The notes under the pieces: generated by a model | Databases searched by the model: none | Told to the model about the DNA's origin: nothing | Seen by the model: only the letters and a program-made list of their open reading frames with translations | Assembly (NCBI RefSeq): GCF_002099425.1 | Contig: NW_018344252.1 | Location: 744,001 to 808,000, forward strand | Direction of reading: 5' to 3' | DNA: 64,000 bases | Origin: Phascolarctos cinereus | Taxonomy: Eukaryota > Chordata > Mammalia > Diprotodontia > Phascolarctidae | Program-made: the position numbers and the translations under genes | Shown here: positions 56,001-64,000 of the stretch, piece after piece | Layout of the letters: every line of letters starts with the position of its first letter | How positions within the stretch are numbered: position 1 is the stretch's first letter

Positions 56001-59000
56001 ATACACACCACCCAGCCATGTCCCCGGCCTGGCCTCCCACATGAGTCTTCTTCTCCCCAGCTCCTTCCACGGTCTGCTCCGGGGACAGCAATCAAACCAC
56101 TACCACTCCCTGTCCCCGTCTGCCTCGCTTCCCCTTAGGAAGGTGGAGAGGAACTCCCAGAATCCAGAGACTGTCATATCTGGCGTCTGTTCTCTCGGCA
56201 TCGAGCACTGCTCAGCACGCAGTAAGTGCTGAGTAAATGTTATCCCATCCATCCATCCATCTACCCATCCATCCATCCATCCATCCATCCATCCACCCCT
56301 CTATCCATCCATCCACCCATCCACCCACCCATCCATCCATCCATCCATCCATCCATCCATCCATCCATCCATCCATCCATCCATCCATCCACCCACTCAG
56401 ATGATCATGGAAAACGTCTCTGTGTCCTAGAAGCTGTTTCTAAAAACACACCACGACCATTTACCTCTTTTGCGTACGATGGCACCACGCCGGTGGTTTC
56501 CATTTTCCTCTTGCATCGCTGCTTGGCAGAGACGCTGTTACTGTCCAGATCCTGCATGAGCTTGAAGAAAGCCAGCTCATTAAACAACACTTCAGATATC
56601 TCCACCAGCAGGTCCTCGCCGCAGTCCTTCAGTTTTCGACCAGCAAATTTTGCCAGTGAATCCTGTTAAAAGACAAGTACCAGTCAAGTGAGGATGGCCA
56701 AAAGCAACTAGTACAGACAAAACATCCTGGGGAAAGGTGAAGGAGGTCTTTGAGAACAGCGCTTCTTAAACAGGGTCGGGACTCCATGGAGGCCTAAGAG
56801 GCACTGAAGGGGCCGCGGATGGAAAACGTTTAAGAAGCCCTGTTCTAGAATACTGGTAAGGCAGGCAGCTGTCATCCCTGGACCACATCAGAGTACGTCA
56901 GGCACTTCCCCACGACCACCACTGGGAGCAAGGTAAGCGCCTCAGGCATCATCAGGCTCTGATGATTGGGAGAGATGAGGTGACCGGTGCAGGGATCCGC
57001 AGGATGAGGGATGGGGTGGGACCTGCGTCTCATGGGCCCACTCAGTCTACCTTCAGTGACTCACCTCAGCTGAACTACCCAACAATGGGAGAAACAGGAG
57101 AACCCAGACGGTGCAGAGAGCCGCACACAGCATTTGCTCCTAACCTCAACACCATACCAAGTGTCTGCCTGACACCGCTAACCCTAAATGACGAGGATCC
57201 CCAGCAGGCACTTCCCCAAATGGCCAGCGCAACGGCTCAGGAAAAGAGATGGGGAGGATTCCAGGCCCCATCACGGTTCGCAAGCCTGAGTGACGCAGGC
57301 TGGGAGGTGACCTCCCCAACAACAGGCAGGTCTGGCAGCAGGAAGGTTTGGGGGCAAGACAACAGGTGCACTTTTGGACATCCTGAATCTGGCTGTCTAG
57401 ATGAGAGCAGCCAGTGGTCAAGAGAGAGGTCAGGGCTGGACAAACCCATCAAAGATGGCAGGTGAATCCCCAAGTGAAGCCGTCTAGAGGGGGAAGAGAC
57501 GAGGACCTCTAACAGAGCCTGCAGGGGGATTGACCAAAGACGACAGGGAAGAGTGGAACTGGGAGAGAGGATCAAGGAACAGAGAGTAGGAGGCTACTGA
57601 GAGGCCCAGGAGCCAGAACGCTGAGGCTAGAAGCCAGCGTGCCAAGAATTCAGAAGAGGGTGAAAGCAGCAGACATGGGGCGCTGACTTAAGGCCTCCTC
57701 CAGAAGTTTAGCCATGAAGAGGGGGAGAAAAATAGCCAGAGGGGCCAGAACAATCAGGGGACAGCCTTTGAGAAGGCGGGTTTATAGGCAGGCAGGGGGA
57801 GACTGAAGATGAATGGGAGTGATGCAGAAGGTGGGAAGGGGGTGAGAGGGCAGGAGAAGGCATCCAAGACAAGGAGGAGGGCAGAAGAGGAGCTCCATCT
57901 GCGCTAAACTGAGGCAAGGTTCTCAGCTGAAAGCAAGGGGGAGGGAGAAGGCATGGGACGTCTGGAAAAGAATGCAGGGAGAGGGTGTAGACCAGGGAAG
58001 TGGGGGAGGGGGTTGCTGGGTGGCAGGGAGGGCTGCGCCATCACGTCTCTGCAGCATACAGGTAAGACCAAGGGCGGCAGATGGTGGGAGCGATCGGAGG
58101 CCGGGCATCGGCAGGGCAAGGAAGGAAAGGACTCATGACAAGACGCCGTGGAGGGTCCAGACGAGGAAGGGAGGAGGGGGTGGCTGGTATGGGGCTAAAA
58201 GGCAGAGACTGGAGTGCCCATGCGTACAGAGATGGCGAATCGGTGGGTGACCCAAGATCGCGAGCACAACCACTGTCCTGTATGGCTGGGGTGGGGTGGG
58301 GGTTAGGATGTCTGAGAGAACAGCACTAGGATGGCAGCGGGTGAGCCCAAAGTGCCAACACGTGGTAGCTCTGGCCCTAGGAGAAGGCTGAATCAAGTGT
58401 GCCCTGTGGCTGGGTCCCCCTGCAGGGCAGAAGAGGATGACAGGAGAGCTGGTGGCTGTGGAGAGAGCTGGCCTGGAGGTCAAGAAGCCTGTGGTCGAGT
58501 CCCGTCCCTGGGGAGAGCTCAGGGCATGTGGGTGGCAGACGGTGAGTTCCTTACATGCTAATGAAATCATCTGTCCAGGTCCATACCCAACATGTATAAA
58601 AGAACAGAACTGTAATAAGTGGGTAAACAAAGAAAAGGCCTGCAGACGGGGCAGGGGAAATGAACGGCTGGGGTCTGATAGAGTTTATTAAAAACCAATG
58701 AAGACAATGAGGGGGGAGGGGGGAAGGGTCCCTTCCTTGCCAATGCCTCTGCTGAGGGAGCGCTGGATGCCAGCACAGCATTTCACTAAGCCGGGGCCCC
58801 TAAACCTCTGAGGGCAGCCAGCCTCGGACCACACCGGCCTACGGCGTCCGTCACTGTGATAAAACGCAATGCCGGACAGACCCCTTGCGGCAGAAGGCTG
58901 CCCGTCCCCATCCCCCTCGAGGGGAGGGGATGGGGAAGGGCAGCAGCACGAGGGAGATGAGACCCCCTGCGGGTGACGCTGCCGCAGGGAGCACAGTGGG

Positions 59001-62000
59001 GGGGCTCTCACCTGCAGTATGCTTCCCAGCTGCTTGTGAAAGAAATTCACAAATTCTTTGCTCTCGTCATTTTGCTGGGTCAGGGTCAGAACCATCCGTC
59101 TCACGGAGGTCAGCAGCTGCGAAGAGCACACCTCGTCCATGTGCTCCTAGAAAAGGGCAGGACGGAGCATGAGACCCCTGGTGCACACGGGACACACCGG
59201 ACGCTGCTCAAGTCCACGGGCCCTGGCTGCAAACACTTCCTCCCTTTCCCCTCACGCCTCAAGCCCACTCTGTGCTCCCCACTTTCTCCCTCCTTCTCTC
59301 AAAGTGAAGTTAACTTCACCAGGGGATGGGATCCTAATAAAGCTGCCCCCAGGTCCTTGTGCTCAGCCACAATCCCAACATCCACGTGGCCCCAGGCAAG
59401 CAGGGCAAGCTCGACCAGGCCCCTCCTCTACCACCTAATCCTTGCCTTTTTCATATTCATAGTTTTCGTTGCCTGTAAGCAGCAGCACCACACTACAAAT
59501 TGGCCTGTGTTTTCTTACTATGTCCCGCTTCTGAAGGGCGTCAATCCTCAATAAATGCCTGCACCTGGATTACAGGTGGTCTGACTGTGAATTCATTCGA
59601 GACACCCCCCCCCAACACCTTAAAACTGCAACACCCGGGTGATCTTTTTCTCAGTTAAAAACAGACATTCCTTACAGCTTTGTGCCTCTTCTCTCCTGAC
59701 ACTTGTTTCTGGAAAATCTCTACCGTTTTATCCCTAAGATTTGAGAGCACTAAGGTGGAGACTACCTTTGCTTGGGGCACGCCTCTCAGATGGACTAGGA
59801 AAAGTGAGTTGGAAGTGAAATGAAGGGACAGCCACCCTGGCTTCTAAGCCCTAAGAAGTGCCCAGGAGCCCCCTCTGGAACCCATCAGGCCCCTCCTCTA
59901 ACGAGATCTGCGGTCTGCCTTTTATGGGAGCAGCTCAATAATATTGGCTGAATTCATGGGGAAAAAAACCTATTTTTGGTTCTATGTTCTCTTTCAGGTT
60001 GGCTCAATCACTAGTGTGCTGAATTTAAAATGATTCTCCATTATGAATGTACAGCAATTAAATCACACAATGGATTCAAATGGCTTTTTTTGTACACTGG
60101 TCTGGTGATGACGAATGAATTCTACCTGTTTTTAAATGGGAAAATATATTCTCTATCACAAACAAGCAGTCTGGAAATGAATGAAGAGGCAGCAGGTGTT
60201 AGGATCTGAAGCCAGAGACAGGACAGCCTGGATAACCTCCTCTGCCCACTCCCCCAGGGGAATAGGGTGAGGGACTGGAGGGCAGACCCCTAAGGACAGC
60301 TGCCCACCAGGCTTATTCATTCTCCTCTGCCCTGCTCAAATGTATCGGACAGATAGCAAGGCTCGGGGACTGCCGGTCTTTACCCATAACCAGCCTTGCT
60401 ATCCCTGGCCGCTCACAATCAGTTCTGGGAAGGCCTTGTCTCTCGGGCCCTGTCATGAGCAGCTCTGTCTCTTGGAGTCCAACCAGCCCTGGGCCTACGT
60501 GTTCTCCTGGGGGATGACCACAGATTGAGTATGCCCCTATGGGACAGTCCTGTCACTGTTCCTGGAACCCCAGGTTGGACAGCTCAGCTCTAAATCAATA
60601 AACTTATCAATGTGGCAGGAGCATGATTTGTTTATAAGACAGAGATTTTGGGGGAGGGATAAAAAGGCCCCCAAGTCACCAGCTCTTCCTATTTTCACAA
60701 AGTTCAAAACCTGGTCCAAGGACTTGTTTCCCCCGCCCCTTCCCCTGATTTCCTTCAGATCAACTTTGTAGAAATGCGAGACTTTCATCATCCAGAGGAA
60801 ATCCTTCTACTCAACGATGTCCCACATTTCACTGACAACTCACATGCTTACGTCTTGTTTTAACAGTGATCAGTGGGTCACCAACGCAAACCAACCAAAA
60901 AGCCCCCACCGCTCTTCAGCCACACCTACCATGGAGTCTAGATTTCACCTTTCCTCCCTGAGCCCTATGCTTTTTTTTTTTTACAGATACAAAGAGTCCC
61001 ACAGTCTCCAGCCTCTAAGTACTAGCTGCTGGCACTTGAGTGTGGCAGGCCCACTCTGGCTCAGTCACATCGACTCTTCCCCAGGTCTTCTACTAATCTG
61101 GAAATCCTTTTTAACAGATGCCCTGTATATAAATAACACAGCAAGCCTCTCTCAAACACTTCACTAGAGAAAGCCACACGAAGGTGAAGAGAAGGCTTTC
61201 CTTTTCCAATGCCTATTAAAGAAACAAATGTATCTGACAGTAAGGCTATGAGAAAGATGGTTATCTGCTAGATTTTAGTGGGCAATTTCTACATGGACAA
61301 AAGCAAGGCAATGACTACCACTGTTTCCCATAATGCCGAGGAGCCCGAAGGCCCAAAACATCCCATTTCGCAAGCCTGGGGCTCTCCTGAGCATCATAAG
61401 CACAGCCAGCAGCCCCGGTCTCCTTACCTTTAGAAATGGAATGACCTCCTTCATAATGGCTTTGATCTGCCGGTCCAGCTGCTGAGTGTCGATCCGAGGA
61501 CAAGGGACGGCAGCCACCTCTCCAAGACCTTGTGGCGTGCCCCGATTCTCCAGCTTTGTAGATTCTAGTTGAAAAAGACAAAGACTGCTGGATCAGTACG
61601 GCACTGGGCACTCTTTTACACACAGACACCACATCTCCTCCCCCGACACCCCAAGCCCAGTTCAGGCCTCCACCACCCGTCCTCTAGACCATTAACTCCT
61701 TGGAGCCGCCCCCCATCCATCTCCAGCCGCCTTCCCTGCACGTTTCCCTTTCTTCTGCTCTTTGCTGTATGACATCCACCCAGCTGGCACTGCGGGTCTT
61801 GTCTTGAGGACTTCCTACAGACCGGTGGTGGTGGGCCCCTCTTCACTTCCATCTCTTAAAGCCTTAGCCTCCTTCAAGGCTCAACAGGGCGCCATCTCCT
61901 GTGTGGAGGGTTTCCTAATCCTCCCATTTGTCACTGTTCTCCCTGTGGGGCATTTCCCCCTTCCTATCTGGAGCACACTAGCACATGCTGCCTTGTAAAC

Positions 62001-63361
62001 AGGGGGGGACAGGGTCATTGTAGGTGTGTTTGTCGCACTACTGATAATCAGAAGCTAGGAATATCCTTGTGTCAGAAAAGTCCATAGGCTTAAGATGAGC
62101 TCCTGTCTCCCAAGGTCGTCATGAGGCTGAACAGTCCTCAGCCTGTGTTTATCCTCTGGCCCAGCACCCGGACGCAGCCTCTGAGCTCCAGGCTTACCTC
62201 TCTAGGAACCTCAGAGACCCTTCTCTGCCCTGCCCTCAGCTCCACTCTCTTTCCAGGGGCCTTTTCTGTGCTACTGGCCCCCTTGTGAGCGTAAGCTCCC
62301 AGAGGGCAGGAATCTCGCCAGCACTTAGCACTCATTCTCGTCCAACGCGCTTCATCCTCTATCTGGATGGACTGGACCACCTCTGTGGGCTGTCTACAAC
62401 GTCTGGCTGTCTAGCAGAGGCTGCACAACACATGTGCTTTTTCCATTTGGTTTTCCCCTGTGGGGATCCTGGGTAACTTTGGGGAGAACGGCTTTGAGTG
62501 ATAAGGTTGGAAGCCATCTTATCAGGGGCAAAATGGGAGAGAAGAAACGGAGGCCCTAGAACATATGTTGTTTTCTCTAAAAGTGTGACGACAGAAGGAA
62601 GGAGAGGCGTAGGCCAGGAACTTGAGAAGATGACTGGGTCATGTGAGGAGCTTTTAAGGATGAAGGACACCAAGGGACGGAGTGGGTGGGAGGAAAGTAG
62701 GGATGGGCTGCAATCTGCACTGGCAGAAGGAGTTACACACTGTTGGGATCACAGCGCCATCAGAGCGTTGCACTGAATTTTTAAAGTCATTTTCAAATGA
62801 AGGATGTTTTTTGTTTTATCGGCTTGACTCACCTACGTGTGCTTCGTTTCTATGAGAATCACTCAGTGCTTAGCTTCACCTATATCTCCTGCTTCTTAGG
62901 GTCAGTTTTTGTCACGACTGTGACTGTGGCTGGGTTTCGTCAGCAGGACGCCCTACAGTCTTACTCAAGTCATTCCCCAGGATATGGTCAGACAGTCAGG
63001 AATTTCCCGGCTGCGGGTCTGCCTGCCTCTAGGACCGAGCATCCGTGTAAACACCCCAGCATGGCCTCTCCCGCTTTCTTTCTCACACCTGCCCTGATGC
63101 CCAATGCCTCCTTCGGAGGCTCATCTGTTGTCCCCATTCTGCCTTTGAGGACAGGCAGGCGAGGCGCCGTATTTGGGTCCCGCCCACCCAAGGCCTGACC
63201 TTCTAAGGTGGAAGCGGTGGTGACGGAGGCAGCGGCGGCGGGGACAGCAGAGGCGGTGGCCCCAGCACTCTCCGCGCTCAGGTCACTTTCAGCCTCAATT
63301 TTCATTCGCTCATACTCTCTCATCCTAGCCAATGCTTGGTCCAAGTGGATGACGGTGTTGC
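49930..63361 (-). CDS. PCM1: Pericentriolar material 1, C-terminal eleven exons
   Basis: Scaffold of centriolar satellites, needed for centrosomal protein delivery and ciliogenesis. Exons from 5' to 3' on minus: 63200-63361, 61428-61564, 59012-59146, 56465-56662, 54426-54488, 53782-53932, 52477-52634, 51576-51663, 50743-50996, 50238-50330 and 49930-50079. All introns are GT-AG and phases join cleanly into about 528 codons plus stop, colinear with the C-terminal quarter of human PCM1 (2024 residues). Conserved blocks include [36 protein letters not shown] and [19 protein letters not shown], plus acidic [18 protein letters not shown]. The GABARAP-binding LIR (human core FVKV, about residue 1959) is FVRV at 50274-50285. 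The N-terminal coiled-coil part lies right of the window. Tail-to-tail with ASAH1. Confidence 0.97.
50238..50330 (-). CDS. PCM1: PCM1 exon with the LIR motif
   Basis: 31 codons, phase 0 at both ends: [19 protein letters not shown] in the middle. FVRV is the GABARAP/LC3-interacting core, with a conservative Lys to Arg change against human. Confidence 0.96.
50743..50996 (-). CDS. PCM1: PCM1 coding exon
   Basis: Encodes [14 protein letters not shown], a diverged proline-rich middle ([18 protein letters not shown]), and [19 protein letters not shown]. Acceptor ACAG at 51000-50997, donor GTATGT from 50742. Confidence 0.95.
51576..51663 (-). CDS. PCM1: PCM1 short coding exon
   Basis: 88 bp, too short to show as a long open frame. 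Encodes [20 protein letters not shown] and then PPNGQSSQR, matching human VLQRDFKKTAESKNVPLERE. Acceptor CTCCTAG, donor GTGAGA. Confidence 0.9.
52477..52634 (-). CDS. PCM1: PCM1 acidic exon
   Basis: Encodes [20 protein letters not shown], then [20 protein letters not shown] and [12 protein letters not shown]; very close to human. Acceptor CCTTCAG, donor GTACCA. Confidence 0.96.
53782..53932 (-). CDS. PCM1: PCM1 coding exon with a lineage insertion
   Basis: Encodes [10 protein letters not shown], a Pro/Leu stretch (PPPLLPLP) longer than human, [20 protein letters not shown] and ESEGCPVSI. Donor GTAAGT from 53781. Part of this exon is duplicated at 55428-55515. Confidence 0.95.
54088..54250 (+). 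repeat. tRNA-derived marsupial SINE in a PCM1 intron
   Basis: Complete plus-strand copy: head GGGGCAGCGAGGTGGCTCAG, A-box/B-box-like GAGTTCAAATCTGGCCTC, GCTGTGTGACCCTGGGCAG and an A-rich tail (AAAAAATAAAAAATAAAAT). Imperfect flanking AAAGGAGRGAG repeats. Best reference copy of this family in the window. Confidence 0.92.
54426..54488 (-). CDS. PCM1: PCM1 21-codon exon
   Basis: Encodes [20 protein letters not shown] and K, phase 0 both ends (human AKRILEDHGSPAGEIDDEDK). Acceptor CTCACAG, donor GTATGT. Confidence 0.93.
54825..54930 (+). repeat. SINE remnant in a PCM1 intron
   Basis: GGAAGTTCTGGGTTTCGAGTCC and TGCCTCAGACACTTCCTGGC resemble the tRNA-like part of a MIR/SINE copy. Confidence 0.5.
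55428..55515 (-). pseudogene. Partial copy of a PCM1 exon end and splice donor
   Basis: ACAAAGGCATCTCTGAGAGG, CAGCAGTGGGGCTCCCCAGCC and ACCTACTAATGGACACGGGC repeat 53724-53811 with a few substitutions and one base lost from a G run. The copy covers the last ~29 bases of the exon 53782-53932, its donor (GTAGGT here against GTAAGT) and about 50 bp of the following intron. Confidence 0.85.
56242..56396 (+). repeat. (CATC)n microsatellite in a PCM1 intron
   Basis: About 38 tetranucleotide units, mostly CATC with CACC and TATC variants, 70 bp downstream (in gene direction) of the exon 56465-56662. Confidence 0.97.
56465..56662 (-). CDS. PCM1: PCM1 66-codon exon
   Basis: Encodes [40 protein letters not shown] and [20 protein letters not shown]. 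Acceptor TTAACAG, donor GTAAAT; phase 0 both ends. Confidence 0.96.
57440..57930 (-). mobile_element. L2 LINE fragment in a PCM1 intron
   Basis: AATCCCCAAGTGAAGCCGTC, AGAAGTTTAGCCATGAAGAGG and GGGGACAGCCTTTGAGAAGG are reverse-complement L2; right boundary uncertain (similar purine-rich sequence continues to about 58250). Confidence 0.65.
59012..59146 (-). CDS. PCM1: PCM1 45-codon exon
   Basis: Encodes [20 protein letters not shown] and [20 protein letters not shown], then GSILQ; almost identical to human. Acceptor CTCCTAG... and donor GTGAGA, phase 0 both ends. Confidence 0.97.
59147..61427 (-). other. PCM1 intron with an AT-rich island
   Basis: 2.3-kb intron. The stretch 59935-60180 is AT-rich and clean of recognisable repeats, unlike its surroundings; see findings. 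No exon is missing here, because the flanking exons join in phase. Confidence 0.5.
61428..61564 (-). CDS. PCM1: PCM1 coding exon
   Basis: Encodes [20 protein letters not shown] (diverged) and then [26 protein letters not shown] (conserved). Acceptor CAACTAG, donor GTAAGG. Confidence 0.95.
61850..62000 (+). mobile_element. L2 LINE 3' fragment
   Basis: CCTTCAAGGCTCAACAGGGC and GGAGGGTTTCCTAATCCTCCC resemble L2 sequence upstream of its tail; antisense to PCM1. Confidence 0.6.
62280..62345 (+). mobile_element. L2 LINE 3' tail fragment
   Basis: GTAAGCTCCCAGAGGGCAGG and CCAGCACTTAGCACTC are the standard L2 3' end. Confidence 0.65.
63200..63361 (-). CDS. PCM1: PCM1 exon, most 5' exon in the window
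   Basis: Encodes [20 protein letters not shown] and then an Ala/Ser/Thr-rich stretch where human has NSNMRCTCRIIEDGDGAGAG. Acceptor AATGCAG, donor GTCAGG; phases fit the next exon (a split Glu codon). Confidence 0.95.
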
Positions 63362-63689
63362 CTGCATTGGAAACAGACACACGTTTAAAGGGCTGCCTTT
63401 TTCTATACCACACTTAGAAAATGCGCGGATAAAAATGATGCCTGAGCTGACTGAAATAAAAAAGGCTATCCCTCCAAAGAAACAAACAAAACTACGAATG
63501 AAAGAACAATGAATTAAGACAGCCAAGGAGAAACAGCCCTGTTGCTGCACGGAGCCTCTCAGGGCGACAGGCAGTTCACTCCTACCACCTGTTCATTCTG
63601 AAGCATGGGCCCTGGGGAGGGAGGCTCTCAGGGAAGTTCCCAACATCAGTGAAATCATGGGTCCAGTCTTGCCCATGCCTTCCTTTAAA

Positions 63690-63711
63690 AAAGAGAAAGA
63701 GAAAGAGAGAA

Positions 63712-63798
<87 letters not shown>

Positions 63799-64000
63799 TG
63801 GAGGGGAGAGGGAGAAAGATGGAGATGGAGAGGGAGTGTGGGGGTGGAGAGGGACAGATGGAGATGGAGATGGAGGGGGGAAGGGGGGGAGAGAGGGAGA
63901 GAGACAGAGAGAGCGAGATATGGAGAGGGAGCAGGGGGAAGAGGGAGAGATGGAGATGGAGGGGGAGAGGGAGGAGAGGGAGAGAGAGGGGAAGAGAGGG
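63690..64000 (+). repeat. (GA)n and GGAGA-rich low-complexity tract at the window edge
   Basis: Begins with AAAGAGAAAG units, continues as about 70 bases of pure GA, then GGAGATGGAGAGGG-type units to the end. Lies in a PCM1 intron; plus strand is purine-only for long stretches. Confidence 0.95.

Noticed and set aside
56242-56396. CRISPR-like regular repeat
   Set aside because: It is a 4-bp microsatellite with no spacers, in a mammalian intron.
56226-56669. 147-codon plus frame with repeated HPSI residues
   Set aside because: It is a translation of the (CATC)n microsatellite plus the antisense of a real PCM1 exon.

Overview
This is a mammalian, almost certainly marsupial, nuclear window. It holds the 3' ends of two convergent host genes, separated by about 39 kb of interspersed repeats. 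The marsupial call rests on the repeats: tRNA-derived SINEs of the WSINE1/SINE1 type, a MAR1-type SINE, L1 copies with the marsupial-style 3' end, an RTE/BovB-like LINE, and many old L2, L3/CR1 and MIR/THER1-like copies. I cannot name the species.

Left (1-10.4 kb): the plus strand carries ten coding exons that translate to the C-terminal 294 residues of acid ceramidase (ASAH1). By comparison with the 14-exon human gene these are exons 5-14, including the autoprocessing/catalytic cysteine. Upstream exons lie outside the window. The stop is at 9896-9898 and an ATTAAA/AATAAA polyadenylation signal is at 10371-10381.

Middle (10.4-49.5 kb): no host gene is supported. The stretch is layered repeats: L2 in both orientations (the longest at about 38.7-41 kb, minus strand), minus-strand L1 pieces, a plus-strand L1 split by younger insertions (14.7-18.15 kb), an RTE LINE (18.15-19.86 kb), a stack of LTR-like insertions in older L1 copies (20.9-25.6 kb), L3/CR1 (36.6-37.65 kb), and simple repeats. 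Several insertions can be read base by base from their target-site duplications.

Right (49.5-64 kb): the minus strand carries eleven coding exons giving the C-terminal ~528 residues of PCM1 (pericentriolar material 1), including the GABARAP-binding LIR motif. The stop is at 49930-49932 and the polyadenylation signal at 49579-49584. PCM1 continues beyond the right edge. The window ends in a (GA)n-rich low-complexity tract.

The tail-to-tail ASAH1/PCM1 order matches human 8p22. The two proteins are not functionally linked (lysosomal sphingolipid hydrolase versus centriolar satellite scaffold), so this is conserved synteny. I found no new gene system. The most interesting signals are a partial copy of a PCM1 exon plus its splice donor inside a neighbouring intron, a near-identical inverted pair of L1 5' ends about 40 kb apart, two sites hit twice by retrotransposons, and small lineage changes in both proteins.
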